NCBI RefSeq assembly: GCF_018143015.1
Contig: NC_054746.1
Span: 14,933,532-14,997,531 of the forward strand
Reading direction: 5' to 3'
Origin: Lytechinus variegatus
Taxonomy: Eukaryota; Echinodermata; Echinoidea; Temnopleuroida; Toxopneustidae
DNA length: 64,000 nt
Part shown: positions 25,101 through 35,175 of the stretch, piece by piece
How the letters are laid out: each line of letters opens with the position of its first letter
How positions within the stretch are numbered: position 1 is the stretch's first letter
Translations under genes and position numbers: made by a program
Notes under the pieces: generated by a model
The model's input: only the letters and a program-made list of their open reading frames with translations
Database searches by the model: none
What the model was told of the DNA's origin: nothing

Positions 25101-28100
25101 CATAATGGATCCCAAAATGAGATCCTCGGTAACACCTAAGGCTTTGGCAGCCTGCGAAAGGAGAGCCGAGAGATGTATGTCAGTATCGGTTGAGAGGCTG
25201 CGATAGTGATGGACGCTATTGGATACGGGATGTGCACCATGGAAAACATGACACCATTCAAGTTTGAAAGTTTTCTAAATAAAACGGCTTCTTGACAATT
25301 TTTTTCTCCAAATGATTTGTTTTCTTCTGTTTTTCTGTCTCAATCTAAGCTGATCATTGATTGTTGAACTTTTCAGATCTTACTTATCCAGCCCACTATA
25401 ATCTTCTAAGTTTTCAATGCTTTTAGAAATACATATTTTTACACAATAATCCGACTGATGAATATACAGGTAAACAATCAATAATAGATATTGGAATTTT
25501 TTCTATTATCAAGGTTATCAATTGTTAATAAGTCTTATTGTTGTGGAAATATTATTTTTGGGAAATTTTGTAAGCAGCATTGTAAATACACCCTAGTCCC
25601 TATGAGGGTGTAAATTCACCCTCATATGGCATTTAATCACACAATGTATTTGTAGTAGCATTTTTCTAGAAACCTCAACCCCCCCCTCAGGAAAAGGGGG
25701 GAAACCCCATTTATATAGCTATCAGTCACAAACACATTTAAGCGTGAAACAAACATTTTCACTGTAAAACAACATAGATTGACTCATCTCTAGTTTGTAT
25801 TGTGTGATCATCTCATCAGGAATCAAAGTAGATTTTCTCTCTTCTTCACGGCTCTCTTCCTTCCAACCTTTCCTGTTGATTTTAGAGTCTTTGAGCTGTT
25901 CGGGAAGCGACAAGTCACAAGGAGAGAGGGTATCATAGGGGCAACTTGAACTTTAAATGAACTTTTGATTGTATAGATTGTATTCTTCTTTATTTCTATT
26001 CGCTTAATGTTGACGCTTCTGTGAGGGCTTATGCTATGGGTTTGATGGGGGTGTTAAAACCTAGGGGTCCTGTTGTGAAGCAATTTATAGGGTGTTTCTC
26101 ACTAAGATCTGTTAAAAGCTACTGAAATAATGGCATCTGATTGGCTGAAAGAGAGTGTTTCTGTGAAAATCACCAACAAGACGTTTCATGAATCACTCTC
26201 ATGGTATTTCAAATTAGATGCAACTTTGATGTTTTTTTTCTCATTGAGTATTACTTATTATCCATGCAGAATTACCAAATATAATGAATGTATATTAGAC
26301 CAAATATTCATTTCTATTCATCACTTGCTCTGTTCTTTTAAATGAAGGCTATTTTTTATCATATGTGAAGTAACATTTATCAAGCAGAAACCTTATACAA
26401 ATGCTGTATCACAATGTCCTTTTTTATAGAGAGTAAGAGTTGTTGAAGCATCTTCTTGTAAAATGTAATATGCTATGTCGAGTTATTTATTCATGTTATT
26501 ATCGTGACCATTAAGTATGGAGGTCTAACAATATTTCCTGCTTTCTTTGTTTTATTCATTGTAGGTGTTTGGGACGAGAAGAGGTTAGAGACAAGAAAAC
26601 CGTTAGAACGCAAGAACAAGAAGAAGCAGAAAGAACAGCTCCTGGTCACCCAGCAGCACACTTCTCCCCAACCCTCTGCATCCTCTGTCAGCACGTCGTC
26701 GTCGACGTCATCGTCACCATCCTGTAGCATTGTCATGCCCTTGAGCCACTCCCCCAAGCTGAATAAGGACCAGGAGGAGCTCATCACAGCACTAGAAAGG
26801 GCCAAGTCAGATTCGGGTGCTACGAATAGCAATGCTAAGGTAATTAGTCCAGGATCTTATGTCCTTCAAAAACGCTGGGCCTACAGCGTGTTCCTTAGAA
26901 GACCACTTCTCTTGCATTTTCAAAGTCTGCATGTTGTCCCAGCAGTGAATGATGGAAGGTATTGGAGCCACAGATAGTTATGTCACAGTGTGAAGTCCTG
27001 GATCTTTATGGTACAACCCATGTCAGCCCAGGTCCTTCGTGCTCTACAACATGATCTTTTAAAATCAATGTTTCTAGCTCTGCGAAAGTCTGCTTGTAGT
27101 CTTGAAATGAGCAGAGAAAGTTGAACAAAGCATTTGTGGGCTATAGATAATTATGCCAAGGTACTAAGTCCAGGACCTGCTAACTCTCTCTCGCAAGTCC
27201 AGATCCTTTTGCAGCACATTTCTTGCAAAAGCAGTTGTTGTTATCCTTTAGACTGATCTCCTGTGGCTTTTGGGGGAAATTGAACAAGGTGGGGGTATTT
27301 GCTCAGCTCCCATTATCTAGATGTAAAGATCTGGGTAGACCTTACCTTGCATCTTCGAATCTTTGTAGTTTCTCAGATATTTCTGGTGATTGGCTCTTTT
27401 GATTTTGATGGATACACGCATAGAAGATGACAGGTTACATACAATTACCTGAAGCTCCAGCTGTGTTGGCTACAACATTGTAGAATGTCTGGATGAAAGC
27501 CAGGGTCATATGGTCTGTTATCTGGTCGTCTTTCTTTATATCTCATCATTTTACTTTCTTTCTCCTTATTTCTTTTTTTTCTATCATTTTCCATGGTTTC
27601 TCCAGGCTGTTTGTCAATTTTTCCTCAGTATTTTTATAGTTTGATCTCCTCTCCCCCCCCCCCCCCCCCCGGCCGCTTCTCTTCCTTTCCTCTCTTTTAT
27701 GTCTCGCTATCCTCTCCACCCTTTCCTCTTCCAAACCCTCTGACCATATCTATCTGTTTTCCCCTCTCCCTTTCTCCTTTCCTTTGCCCCTTCCCCTCTA
27801 TCTGTTGCCCTCTCTCCCCCTTTGTCTTAACACTCTTTATTTATCTTAAATCCTCCCCCACATCTTGATGCAGTTGAACCATTATATTGCTTAAATAGAA
27901 GACTAAAATTGTTTGATGAATCTTTGGTTATTCCGCATCCTACCTTCCCGTTATTTTCACATAGATTAGGATGGTAAAATTTTGACATAACCTCCTTGTA
28001 TTTAGCAAAAGTATTCAGTAATTAAGAGAAGACATCCTAATGGATGTGCAACATTATAATTACTTAATTATCCAATCATGTTAACTGTAGGAGCAGAAGG

Positions 28101-31100
28101 ACACGTTCAGTAAAAGCGTTGATTCTGTACCCATGGGGCTGTTAAATTGACCTATAAATGATGTGGAGCTGCAAGGTATGGCCCAATATGAAAAGATGGG
28201 AGATGGCAAAATTGGAGTGTGATGCCTGCGAGGATCAAGTCTAATGTACCATCCGGGTCAGAAAACATTTCTTCACCGCCGCCGCTTTAGTTAGTCCTTG
28301 CTGCATGCCACCGGTATTTTGACTTTGAATGCCATCAGTGGAAGGTTGGGGATATCTTGGCTAATTGTCTGATGCTAAATGGCACAAGGTTAGGAGTAGG
28401 TGTGTAAACACAGAATTCTGAACATGCTTTCCCTTCCCTCTTTCCCTCTCTATCTCTTGTATTCGGCTTCTTCTTCAGTCTCTCCCAAACCTGTTTGTAT
28501 GCCACCGATGGAGCACGGTCGTATCTAGATCAACACTAATGATATCTTTCACCATCGACTGGTCAGCATTACTCAAGCACAATTACCCCCATGTATCGCC
28601 AGCTCACTGAGCAGTCATTCAGCTGCCCATACGCAATGATAACACAAAACCGTCAAGGCCCTCTCTCTGTGTGATCAACACCATGCCTGGGCGATTGCCT
28701 CTAATGGCAAATTAAATGCTGCCGCATCCCCCGGCTGAAGAAGAAAAAAGAAAAGAAAATCGCTCGAAAAAATAGCCTTGTCTGCTGGGATTGTTTGCCG
28801 CTGTCGATGGCAAGTGACAATCGGAGAATCAAAACGGGAATGTGATAATGAGCGAGCATTCCGGGGAGTTTGTAGGCGAGGGTGGATTCTGACGTCTGAT
28901 AGTCGGTCGTTACACCGGGTAGAATGTTAGATGATAACAGAGTTCATGTTGTAATCACTGATGTGGTTTCAGGTGTGAACTAGTGATGATATTGGCAGTC
29001 ACGGAATTGTTTTAGGGGAGGAATCTGACCCGCTCATGTATGTCATAGCCTACATCAATAAATGTAGATATATTGGTGTTATATTCATTAACTCCATTTG
29101 CTGGTAGAGTTCAGGATGTGTTTGTTATGAAACATTTCAGATGTATAACAATGAAGCGGATATTGTTATTAGTATTGAGCAGACCATTATAAAGCCAAGT
29201 CAGATTCTTTTTAAGGTACTAATTTTTCAATCACAGAAACTTTTTACATTCAGCTTGAATTGAGCTATTCTTGGTCAAGTGATAATTACAATTATCATAA
29301 TTTTTAATTCAAACATAAATTCACTTTGTATTCTGTAAAACTGGGTCCTACTCATCCTAGGAGCCATGTAATGTGTAAAAAAAAATAATAACTAACTAAT
29401 AGGTTAACTAATGTTAACCTATGTTTTTATTATCATGCATAGCATTAGAGACAAATCAATTAAATATCTCCCATATCAGCTAGTTAAATGCTTATTTAAT
29501 TTAGGCCTACTTGTGCATTGGTTCGTATATCCTCTTGTGCATTCGTCCTTTTCACTGCAAACTTCTATATCTATATATTGATAATCCATCTCTTTGTAGT
29601 CTCTGTTTTCTACATTTCATTTGTGTCTCAATCTCTCTCTCTTTCTTTCTGTGCATATGGTTGACTTAGGATTGGTTAGGGGTGCGGTTTGTACACTCAC
29701 TGGGTTGTGCTGTCATCACCTCTCTCTAATAGGCCCAATCCAGAAATATTTGGTTTTGGATATTTGTTTGGTCTGACCCCTATGATTGTACCAAGGAACA
29801 GCTTCTCACTCAAACCCCGGTCTTCCAGATGTCTTGCACTTTTATCCCATGGCTTCACTTCTGTCTTTACCCTCCCCCCCAACACCTTCCTCTCCCACCC
29901 TCTTCTCCCCCCCCCCCCCCACACTTTCTCGTTCTCTTTCTGTGAGGGAAAAAGCCAGGAGTCTCCTTCATTGCATGAACCAGTGTCACAGATAAGCAAA
30001 TGAAATTTGAATTTGATGTTTTATTTTAAAATCATGTTGATCTTTTTCTTTGAACCTGTTAAAGGCAGGAAGGCTGATCCAGCCCCCCCCCCCCCTCCCC
30101 TCCTGGACATTTTTGTGCTAAATTTGTAATGTGAAAAGTCTCACACACCTTTTGAGACCAAATTTCCAACATCCGTTTAGGTGGTTGCAAAGTTATGCAT
30201 GGACTTGTGCCTGCGTGGCAGACGAAAATTGCTCAAGAGCATGGTTTCACCTACAAATTTTTATCAAGCTGACATTAAAAATGAATTATCATTTTTGCCA
30301 TTTCAGATCAAAATCAATTTGTTTTAGATGATTTGTGTTCCTAATCATGATGCCTACCTATTTTTTTTTCATGAAAGAATAATAAAAGTATTAGAATTGA
30401 AAAACAGAGAAAAATTAGAAATTGAAAATACACAAAAACATTCATTTTGGTGTCACTTTTCTTTAAAAAACTAAATTTGTTTGAAATACCTCAGAGTATC
30501 CAAGCAAAAAAAAGTGCCAAGTTGAAACATTATTTAATGATTGAGAGCAACAAAATATATTGATGCAAAACATAACCCTTGTAGGTTTTGTATCCTAGGT
30601 TTTCATTACCTTGCTATCTTTTCCATCTGTTACTCCTTTTACCTATCCCTCTCTGCTTTCGCTGCAAAGCAAGCATTACAGCTTCTGGGTTATTAGAGCA
30701 AAATCATTCTTTTGAAATGAATTCTCATCAAACACCCAGCAGTGTTAATATTTACCTCATCATTTATTCAGAGAACAAACGCAGGAGGAACTGAGGGCAA
30801 ATTGACAAACTATTGATCATGCCCCTAGCCATCACAGGCAGAGGGCACGAGGCATTACAAAGACCCATGGTGTGTCGAGGGTGGGCAAGTGTTCATGTTC
30901 CCACTCTCTTCAAACAAACTGAAAAAAAATATAAATACTAAAAAACTGCGGTGATGTGGTATCAAGGATGATCAGTTGGGTCCCAATCATTTCTGCTTCA
31001 AATGTGTGAAGTGTAAATTGTATTACCTATTGTTAGATTTTGTATTTGTACAAGGAAATAATAATTAAGGCCATGATGACTTCAAAACAAGACACCCCCC

Positions 31101-34100
31101 CGCTTCCCTTTTCTTTAAAGTAAGGGAAAAATAATTATATACCGATAGATCATAGTGAATTCAAGACACCCTTCTTTTTATTTTTGTTCAACAGACCCTA
31201 AGTGGCATCCCTGTGGCACCCCCCTCTCTCTCTCTGCCTGATTCATTCTATATTCCTTTTACTATACCTCCTTCCCACCCCTTGTAACCTCTACGTATTC
31301 TTTCCTGTTTTCATGATTTTTGTGTGTATAGATGCTTAAACATGCATATTCATGAATCTCTTGGTAAACAAAGATCATTGCACTTTCTGTCACTATGTCT
31401 GACCATTCATCTGTCTGTCAAGATGATGATGATAGCCCAAACTAGCAGAAAATACTGATGAGATATCTTTTGAAAGCCAGAAGGGCGTTCGCACTATGTC
31501 AAAGTGAATGAGATAGCGTCCTTTTAATCCCCAATTGAAGGAGAACTATCCCCTTGCAATCTTGTATGCTTGAGATCAACTTTAGGTTTAGGCTATAGGT
31601 TTTTGTGGATTGCACCATGTGCTTTACTTTCGGTTAGAATTGCGTATGCATGTAATGATGCGGCCCATGTTTGTTTGGCCGTAAATCAAACTGCCCGCAA
31701 GGACCAACAACTATTTTAAAAGGTCAACGAGGTGGACAAGACTAGAATTAATACACCTCTAGCAGGTACATGTAGCTTCATCAAGGTCACTGTGACATTT
31801 ACTGTCATATAAGGTAGGAAACATTTATGTTCATTAATGTAGGTATCATTTTGAGCAAGTATCCTTTGGTATTGTGTGTAAATTGTAATCTTTCCTCTCC
31901 TCTGGTATAGTTTTTATTTTAATCATGAATCCTGGATGGCCTAGGGATACCATGGGAATCATCTTATATCATAGATTGAATTGAGTTCTTCCTTGATACT
32001 CCTTGGAGGAAATGCTAAGACCATATAGGAGTAACATGCATTGATTGGTATATCTGCTTCCCCCTGGGTGTGTCCTGAAGCTTGAATCTCTGTTTGGAAA
32101 CAAAGAAAAATGAAGTTGTTGAGAGAAAAAGGTGTTTGATGCATCTATGTTTCAAAGTGCTTGTGGATCGGATAGAAGAAACAGGCAAAGTACTCTTTAC
32201 AAAGTGTTGTTGTGATGCCGTACACTGCAGAATTAGGCCAAGCGCTGTATTGGGTTGTACAAGGTGATAGGAACATACTGTCAACACAACCTGGATAGGA
32301 GAGAAAATGATGGATGCGTTGGCCTAGTTTTCATCAAAATTGTGTCTGAAGTCAAGTAACCATACCCCAAATAGGACTGATTACTGCCTGTCTTTTGGTC
32401 GTCCCCTGTGTTTCGGTGCAAGGGAATCCTCCTCCCCTCATTCTGCAACCAACCAGAGGCTGGAGAAATAGGTTACAGCGAAAAAAAATGTAATCAAAGC
32501 TTGCTGCTACCTTTGAGGGCTTTGTCAAGACGTGCTTCCCCTCTACCCCCCTCTCTAAGACTCGTGCATTATTCATGAGGTATCGAGAGATGCGTAATTT
32601 TTCAAAGGAAAGTTATCCATGGATGATGCAGCTTGGTGGTCAGGTGACACCACGGAGCACACCTTTGACTATGGAACGATGGGAAATAGCACGTGATGCA
32701 GCGGGGAATCTGTTATGGTGATCACGCCTGGCAGGCCTCCGTGATACATCTCTAAGGGACCTATCGGACAAGCCCCAGCACCCTCATGCTCCCATGGCGC
32801 TTCTAGAATAACATGGCCCTCTCCTGCCTAGAATGCGTAATGGGGAACATTCGTGCAACCGATGCCAGCAGCTCTGTTTGTGCATCAATTAAAAATCTTC
32901 TAAGAACATAGCGGTCTGACACTTAAGACACTGTATTCAGACAGCTTAGCTAAAGGGTAATGTGTGCCTGCACCGTTGCTCCATTTTCCAAATTCTCAGC
33001 TTTCGTCTGTGATCTGCTTACCCGAATTTTCAGCCGACTCGTCCTCAAAATAACATTTACGGAAGTAGAGCAGACTAGAAGAATCGTCGGCAACTTAACC
33101 CAGTTTCGCGGAGTAGCGTATTGATTACACTCGGATTGCGTGGCGTGCAGACGCTTCTCGTTTTGCAGCAGATATACATGAAACATGAGGACATAAATCG
33201 CAGGACCTGCTGCGAGCAAGGCATATTAGTGTCAAGTGCTGAAATGAATATTCAATTGCAGACAGCGATTGATGAGAACCTGAGCGATTAGTGAAGAAAT
33301 GTTGCCTGTTAAATAGAGCAGAGTGTAACAAGTGGGGTTTCCATACATTATAATTGGGCTCCTGGGATATCGTCACCAGGGACCAATAACATTGCACATG
33401 GCTTGAATTTTTCTTCAACCGGAAGGAAGAAAGTGTGAGAACTTTTTGGTGTGCATGTCATCTCTCAGTATTAAACATTCCAAAGCAAGTATGATCGGGA
33501 CTGTTGCATGTATTTAAATAATGTCCACAGGGTCTGAACTTTTCTTGATACTGTTCTTTGTGCTTTATACAATCTTTGAAAGGATTCAGTGAAATTTGGT
33601 AGGAACTAAATGTCATGGATTTTTTTCTTTACTATGAAAACAACACTTTGTAAAATGTCTTTAATGTTTGAAATGTTAGGTGTAAGTCATTATATTCAAA
33701 TACACATCACACCTTGGATTGAATTGTTATTAATGCCCCTCTCCCTTTCTTGTTTCTGTTTTGTCTTCATACAGCCAAATGGGAAAATAGACGAAATCTT
33801 GAGAAAGATGCAAGCATTCCAGGACAAGACTGAAGCAATGTTTGCAAATATGAACTGCAATGGTGCCAATCCTTTCTGTTTTGATCCCAGCTCCCTGTTT
33901 GTGCCAAAAGGCATGACGATGACACCTCACCCTGGCATGATGCCCAGCGACCCTTGCATGATCAAAATGGACTCTGCACTGGACAAAGCAGACAATGAAA
34001 AGCTCCACCACCACCAAAGATATTCGATGGACAAGCCCCAAAAGATTTGTTTGAAAGAAGAACCGCTGGACCACTCACCGAGCCTCACCTCAACATCTTG

Positions 34101-35175
34101 TCAGGTGGACAATCAAAGGATATCGGACAAGATCAAGAAGGAACCGGGTATGAACGAAAAAATGGCAGAACTCCCGGACCAACCCACTATGCAGCAGATG
34201 ATCATCTACAACATGACGTTAATGGGTGTTGTCATCAGGCAAACTGTTGCCTTCACCAAGGCCATTCCAGCCTTCCGAAGGCTGCCCTACGATGAGCAGG
34301 CGGTACTCATCAAGAACGCTATCCTTGAAGTCCTCATGCTGAGGTGTGCTGAGAACTATGTTCCAGAGCGCAACGTTATCATTGATGACATCACAGGCAG
34401 CGAATGGTCCTTTGAATCAATGTTGAATTCGGGGTTCTTGACGGCAACAGAACCAACGCTTAAGTTTATCCAAGCAGTCAATGGTATGATGCTGACCAAA
34501 CAAGAGTATGCATTACTGCAAGCAATCACCATCATCTCACCAGGTAAGAAACCGTTGTCTATGTAAGAATGTCATTTTTGTAAGAAGCCTAGCTTTAGTG
34601 AGTCAGGGAACTAATTGTAGATTCAACATTTGATGATCAGTCAGGTCCAAGCAACAAGCTCCACTCTCTTGTAGTAACCTAGTTTATTGATTAATCAGAA
34701 ATATTTACAAAATGTATAAAGCTTACATTGTTTTATTTTCTTCCAGAAATGCATGAATAGAGGGTTATCGTTGATATTACTTTGGCTATAGAGACTTATC
34801 GATGATTCAGCAAACACTATTCTTTTTCAAAGGTCGTTAATTGAAATTTGACATTTTCTATGATTCATTGTGTTCCATGCTCTGAGTGAGGTAATATTTA
34901 TTAATATGTTTTTCATTTTTTTTCCTCCAGATCGACCCGAGATAGTGAGTCGAGAAGATGTGGAGCAGATACAGAGGCCGATGGTGGAGACTCTTCAGAC
35001 CCTGACCAAAATCAACCATCCCGAAGATAAGGTCTTCTTTGCCAAGCTCATCATGAAGCTGACCGATGTACGAGACCTGGTCACGCACCACGTTGATGAC
35101 CTCATGTCCATGAAGCTTCCGGATTCCCAGTTTGAGAGCCTCTTCCCCCTCATCTCAGAGATTTTCAACGTTTAA
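9932..35175 (+). CDS. NR1-family nuclear receptor, FXR/LXR (NR1H)-like, four coding exons plus a possible fifth upstream
   Basis: This is a ligand-dependent transcription factor acting on DNA in the nucleus. Coding exons are 9932-10176, 26565-26839, 33775-34543 and 34931-35175. Every intron is GT-AG and the phases fit. From the ATG at 9942 the product is 507 residues. The order is DNA-binding domain (about residues 10-75, eight zinc-ligand cysteines), basic hinge (79-105), serine-rich linker, ligand-binding domain (about 149-507) and a C-terminal AF-2 helix LISEIF (500-505). The second finger segment GNCVMDLYTRRHC and the helix 9-12 region closely resemble vertebrate FXR; this comparison is from memory, not from a search. 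The frame is open upstream of 9942 to the splice acceptor, so the true start may lie in an earlier exon (see 2840-3000). NR1H is favoured over NR1I (VDR-like), but a phylogeny would be needed to settle it. Confidence 0.9.
10230..10596. mobile_element. Miniature TIR element (367 bp) carrying a CRE site
   Basis: The ends form an imperfect terminal inverted repeat of about 29 bp with roughly six mismatches: AAGGCCTCCACACACCTTA at the left, and AAGGCCACCGTACACCTTA on the opposite strand at the right. There is no coding capacity. A perfect CRE, TGACGTCA, lies at 10441-10448. No target duplication could be made out, so the superfamily is unassigned. Confidence 0.6.
11477..11959. mobile_element. Non-autonomous TIR transposon (483 bp)
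   Basis: Terminal inverted repeats of about 26 bp with three mismatches: CACTAGGCGGTTTCAAACCG at the left, and CAATAGGTGGTTTCAGACCG on the opposite strand at the right. If the element proper starts at GGCGG and ends at CCACC, it is flanked by TA on both sides, as in Tc1/mariner-type insertions; the TA could be chance. The interior is CpG-rich with several inner hairpins (for example GATCGGG...CCCGATC near 11888-11909). No transposase frame remains. Confidence 0.75.
14820..15180. promoter_or_regulatory. Candidate cis-regulatory module with paired-class homeodomain and RFX half sites
   Basis: Non-repetitive, CpG-richer block. It contains TAATTGATTA (14883-14892), a two-base-spaced paired-class homeodomain dimer site, followed by another TAATTG/TAATCA cluster, and GCCATGGCAAC (15118-15128), an RFX X-box-like half. 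Function is inferred from motif content only. Confidence 0.25.
15975..16275 (+). repeat. GAT/GGT trinucleotide microsatellite
   Basis: About 300 bp of imperfect (GAT)n with interspersed GGT units. Long open frames of Met/Val (+) and Ile/Thr (-) across it are artefacts of the repeat. Confidence 0.95.
19823..20110. mobile_element. Miniature TIR element, family copy A (288 bp)
   Basis: The left end GGCTTGTATTCTGAAGTCAG and the reverse complement of the right end GGCCTGTAATCTGAACTCGG form a TIR of about 25 bp with five mismatches. The interior is AT-rich and non-coding. It shares end structure with the copy at 23581-23886. No clear target duplication. Confidence 0.55.
21830..22210. other. GC-elevated unique block in the long intron
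   Basis: A non-repetitive block with a higher C+G content than its flanks and a 118-codon open frame (21889-22245, +) that resembles nothing I know. It could be a regulatory module or an unrecognised alternative exon. Only base composition supports it. Confidence 0.15.
22876..22990 (+). promoter_or_regulatory. CpG-rich block with CRE and AP-1 sites behind a strong 3' splice-site-like tract
   Basis: A pyrimidine run ending CTTCTCCCAG (to about 22875) is followed by a CpG-rich segment with a perfect CRE, TGACGTCA (22917-22924), and an AP-1 site, TGACTCA (22938-22944). Both lie between 9-bp inverted repeats TGCTCCTCC (22892-22900) and GGAGGAGCA (22962-22970). It could be a regulatory element or a cryptic exon. 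No donor fits. Confidence 0.25.
23581..23886. mobile_element. Miniature TIR element, family copy B (306 bp)
   Basis: Ends GGCCCATATTGCGAACTACC and (opposite strand) GGCCTGTATTCCGAATTCCG match each other and the ends of copy A at 19823-20110. Inner parts also share TTAAACC/GGTTTAA motifs near the ends. AAT directly flanks both sides, a possible but weak 3-bp target duplication. Confidence 0.5.
24614..24638. other. Perfect 10-bp stem, 5-nt loop hairpin
   Basis: GAGGAAAATC, then AGAGC, then GATTTTCCTC. It is a perfect inverted repeat in the intron, next to AATAAAGC. No known RNA class is recognised. Confidence 0.5.
26565..26839 (+). CDS. Nuclear receptor exon: C-terminal extension, hinge and LBD helix 1
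   Basis: The acceptor ATTGTAG ends at 26564 and the donor GTAATT begins at 26840. The 275-bp exon begins with the last two bases of Arg79 and ends in phase 0. It encodes VWDEKRLETRK followed by a lysine/arginine cluster (about residues 88-102), which is a likely nuclear localisation signal and DNA-binding-domain extension. A serine-rich tract follows (about 115-130), then LNKDQEELITALERAK (about 149-164), which matches the start of helix 1 in FXR/EcR-type domains. The frame stays open past the donor to 26977, but the phase-0 join to the next exon and the loss of family similarity after AAG support the donor at 26840. Confidence 0.88.
26829..27330 (+). repeat. Threefold degenerate direct repeat that includes the hinge-exon splice donor
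   Basis: Copy 1 starts in the exon (GCTAAGGTAATTAGTCCAGG at 26834-26853). Copy 2 reads GTCACAGTGTGAAGTCCTGG (from about 26982) and copy 3 GCCAAGGTACTAAGTCCAGG (from about 27155). Downstream similarity continues, for example AAAGTCTGCATGTTGTC in copy 1 and AAAGTCTGCTTGTAGTC in copy 2. Period about 145-175 bp. Copy 3 retains a donor-like AAG|GTACTA. Confidence 0.55.
27540..27865 (+). repeat. Pyrimidine-rich low-complexity tract with an 18-C run
   Basis: Nearly uninterrupted C/T sequence, with C18 at 27653-27670. Open frames here are low-complexity artefacts. Confidence 0.85.
28230..28960. promoter_or_regulatory. CpG-richer unique block, candidate regulatory module
   Basis: Non-repetitive sequence with raised C+G and CpG content relative to both flanks, and scattered homeodomain-type AATTAAA sequence near 28710. 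No long open frame. Candidate status rests on composition only. Confidence 0.2.
29400..29421. other. Perfect 9-bp inverted repeat, HNF1-like half sites
   Basis: TAGGTTAAC, TAAT, GTTAACCTA. Each arm contains GTTAAC, the half site bound by HNF1-type factors, although the spacing is longer than the usual HNF1 palindrome. Confidence 0.35.
32580..33400. promoter_or_regulatory. CpG-richer unique block upstream of the LBD exon, candidate regulatory module
   Basis: About 800 bp of non-repetitive sequence, markedly richer in CpG than the surrounding intron, lies 400-1200 bp before the LBD exon. It contains CAGGTG (about 32641) and CACGTG (about 32691) E-boxes, CTTTGA (a TCF-type half) and TGGTCAGGTGACA with nuclear-receptor-like half sites. 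No long open frame. It could be an enhancer or an internal promoter for an LBD-only isoform. Confidence 0.3.
33775..34543 (+). CDS. Nuclear receptor exon: LBD spacer and helices 3-9
   Basis: The acceptor ATACAG ends at 33774 and the donor GTAAGA begins at 34544. The exon covers residues 171-426 plus one base. Residues 171-305 form an unusually long spacer between helices 1 and 3, with methionine/proline-rich and histidine-containing stretches and two SUMO consensus motifs, LKEE (K264) and IKKE (K291). Residues 306-426 are the conserved core. FTKAIPAFRRLPYDEQAVLI (330-349) is the helix 3-5 nuclear receptor signature, and EYALLQAITIISP (414-426) matches FXR helix 8 closely. The open frame extends upstream of 33775 without similarity, so that part is intron. 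Confidence 0.92.
34544..34930 (+). other. Short nuclear receptor intron within the LBD (387 bp)
   Basis: GTAAGA donor, long T/C tract and CCTCCAG acceptor. No other feature. It interrupts the codon for Asp427. Confidence 0.9.
34931..35175 (+). CDS. Nuclear receptor terminal coding exon: LBD helices 9-12 with AF-2
   Basis: The acceptor TCCTCCAG ends at 34930. The first two bases complete Asp427, and TAA is at 35173-35175. The residues DRPEIVSREDVEQIQRP and the following KINHPEDKVFFAKL correspond to FXR helices 8-10. THHVDDLMS matches helix 10/11. PLISEIFNV is a canonical AF-2 (hydrophobic-hydrophobic-x-Glu-hydrophobic-hydrophobic), with Glu503 as the coactivator charge-clamp residue. The protein ends directly after AF-2, as in FXR and LXR. 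An intact AF-2 argues for a ligand-responsive activator rather than an orphan repressor. Confidence 0.93.

Larger units (their letters stand above)
10177..26564 (+). other. Long nuclear receptor intron between the DNA-binding domain and hinge (16.4 kb)
   Basis: GT-AG intron dominated by AT-rich sequence. It contains TIR elements at 10230-10596, 11477-11959, 19823-20110 and 23581-23886, and a GAT microsatellite at about 15990-16270. CpG-richer unique blocks lie at about 14820-15180, 16620-16880, 18660-19090, 21830-22210, 22870-22990 and 24940-25250. Poly(G)/poly(C) runs are at 13323, 16923, 19637 and 20139. A TACACCCT/AGGGTGTA hairpin sits at 25587-25612. Open frames of 60-118 codons occur but none resembles a known protein. 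Confidence 0.8.
26840..33774 (+). other. Nuclear receptor intron between hinge and LBD (6.9 kb)
   Basis: GT-AG intron. It contains the threefold repeat at its start, a pyrimidine-rich tract with an 18-C run (27540-27865), another C-rich tract (29866-29935), a perfect 9-bp palindrome (29400-29421), and two CpG-richer unique blocks (about 28230-28960 and 32580-33400). No further exon recognised. Confidence 0.8.

Noticed and set aside
26491-26832. 113-codon minus-strand frame opposite the hinge exon
   Set aside because: Antisense shadow of the serine/lysine-rich coding exon.
26840-26977. Open-frame extension of the hinge exon past the donor
   Set aside because: The GTAATT donor gives a phase-0 join to the LBD exon, and the extension belongs to a local repeat. 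It may matter only as intron retention.
27546-27868. Open frames in the CT-rich tract
   Set aside because: Low-complexity pyrimidine translation on both strands.
33610-33774. N-terminal extension of the LBD open frame
   Set aside because: Ends at a strong polypyrimidine-ACAG acceptor. Residues before 33775 are hydrophobic and unrelated to nuclear receptors.
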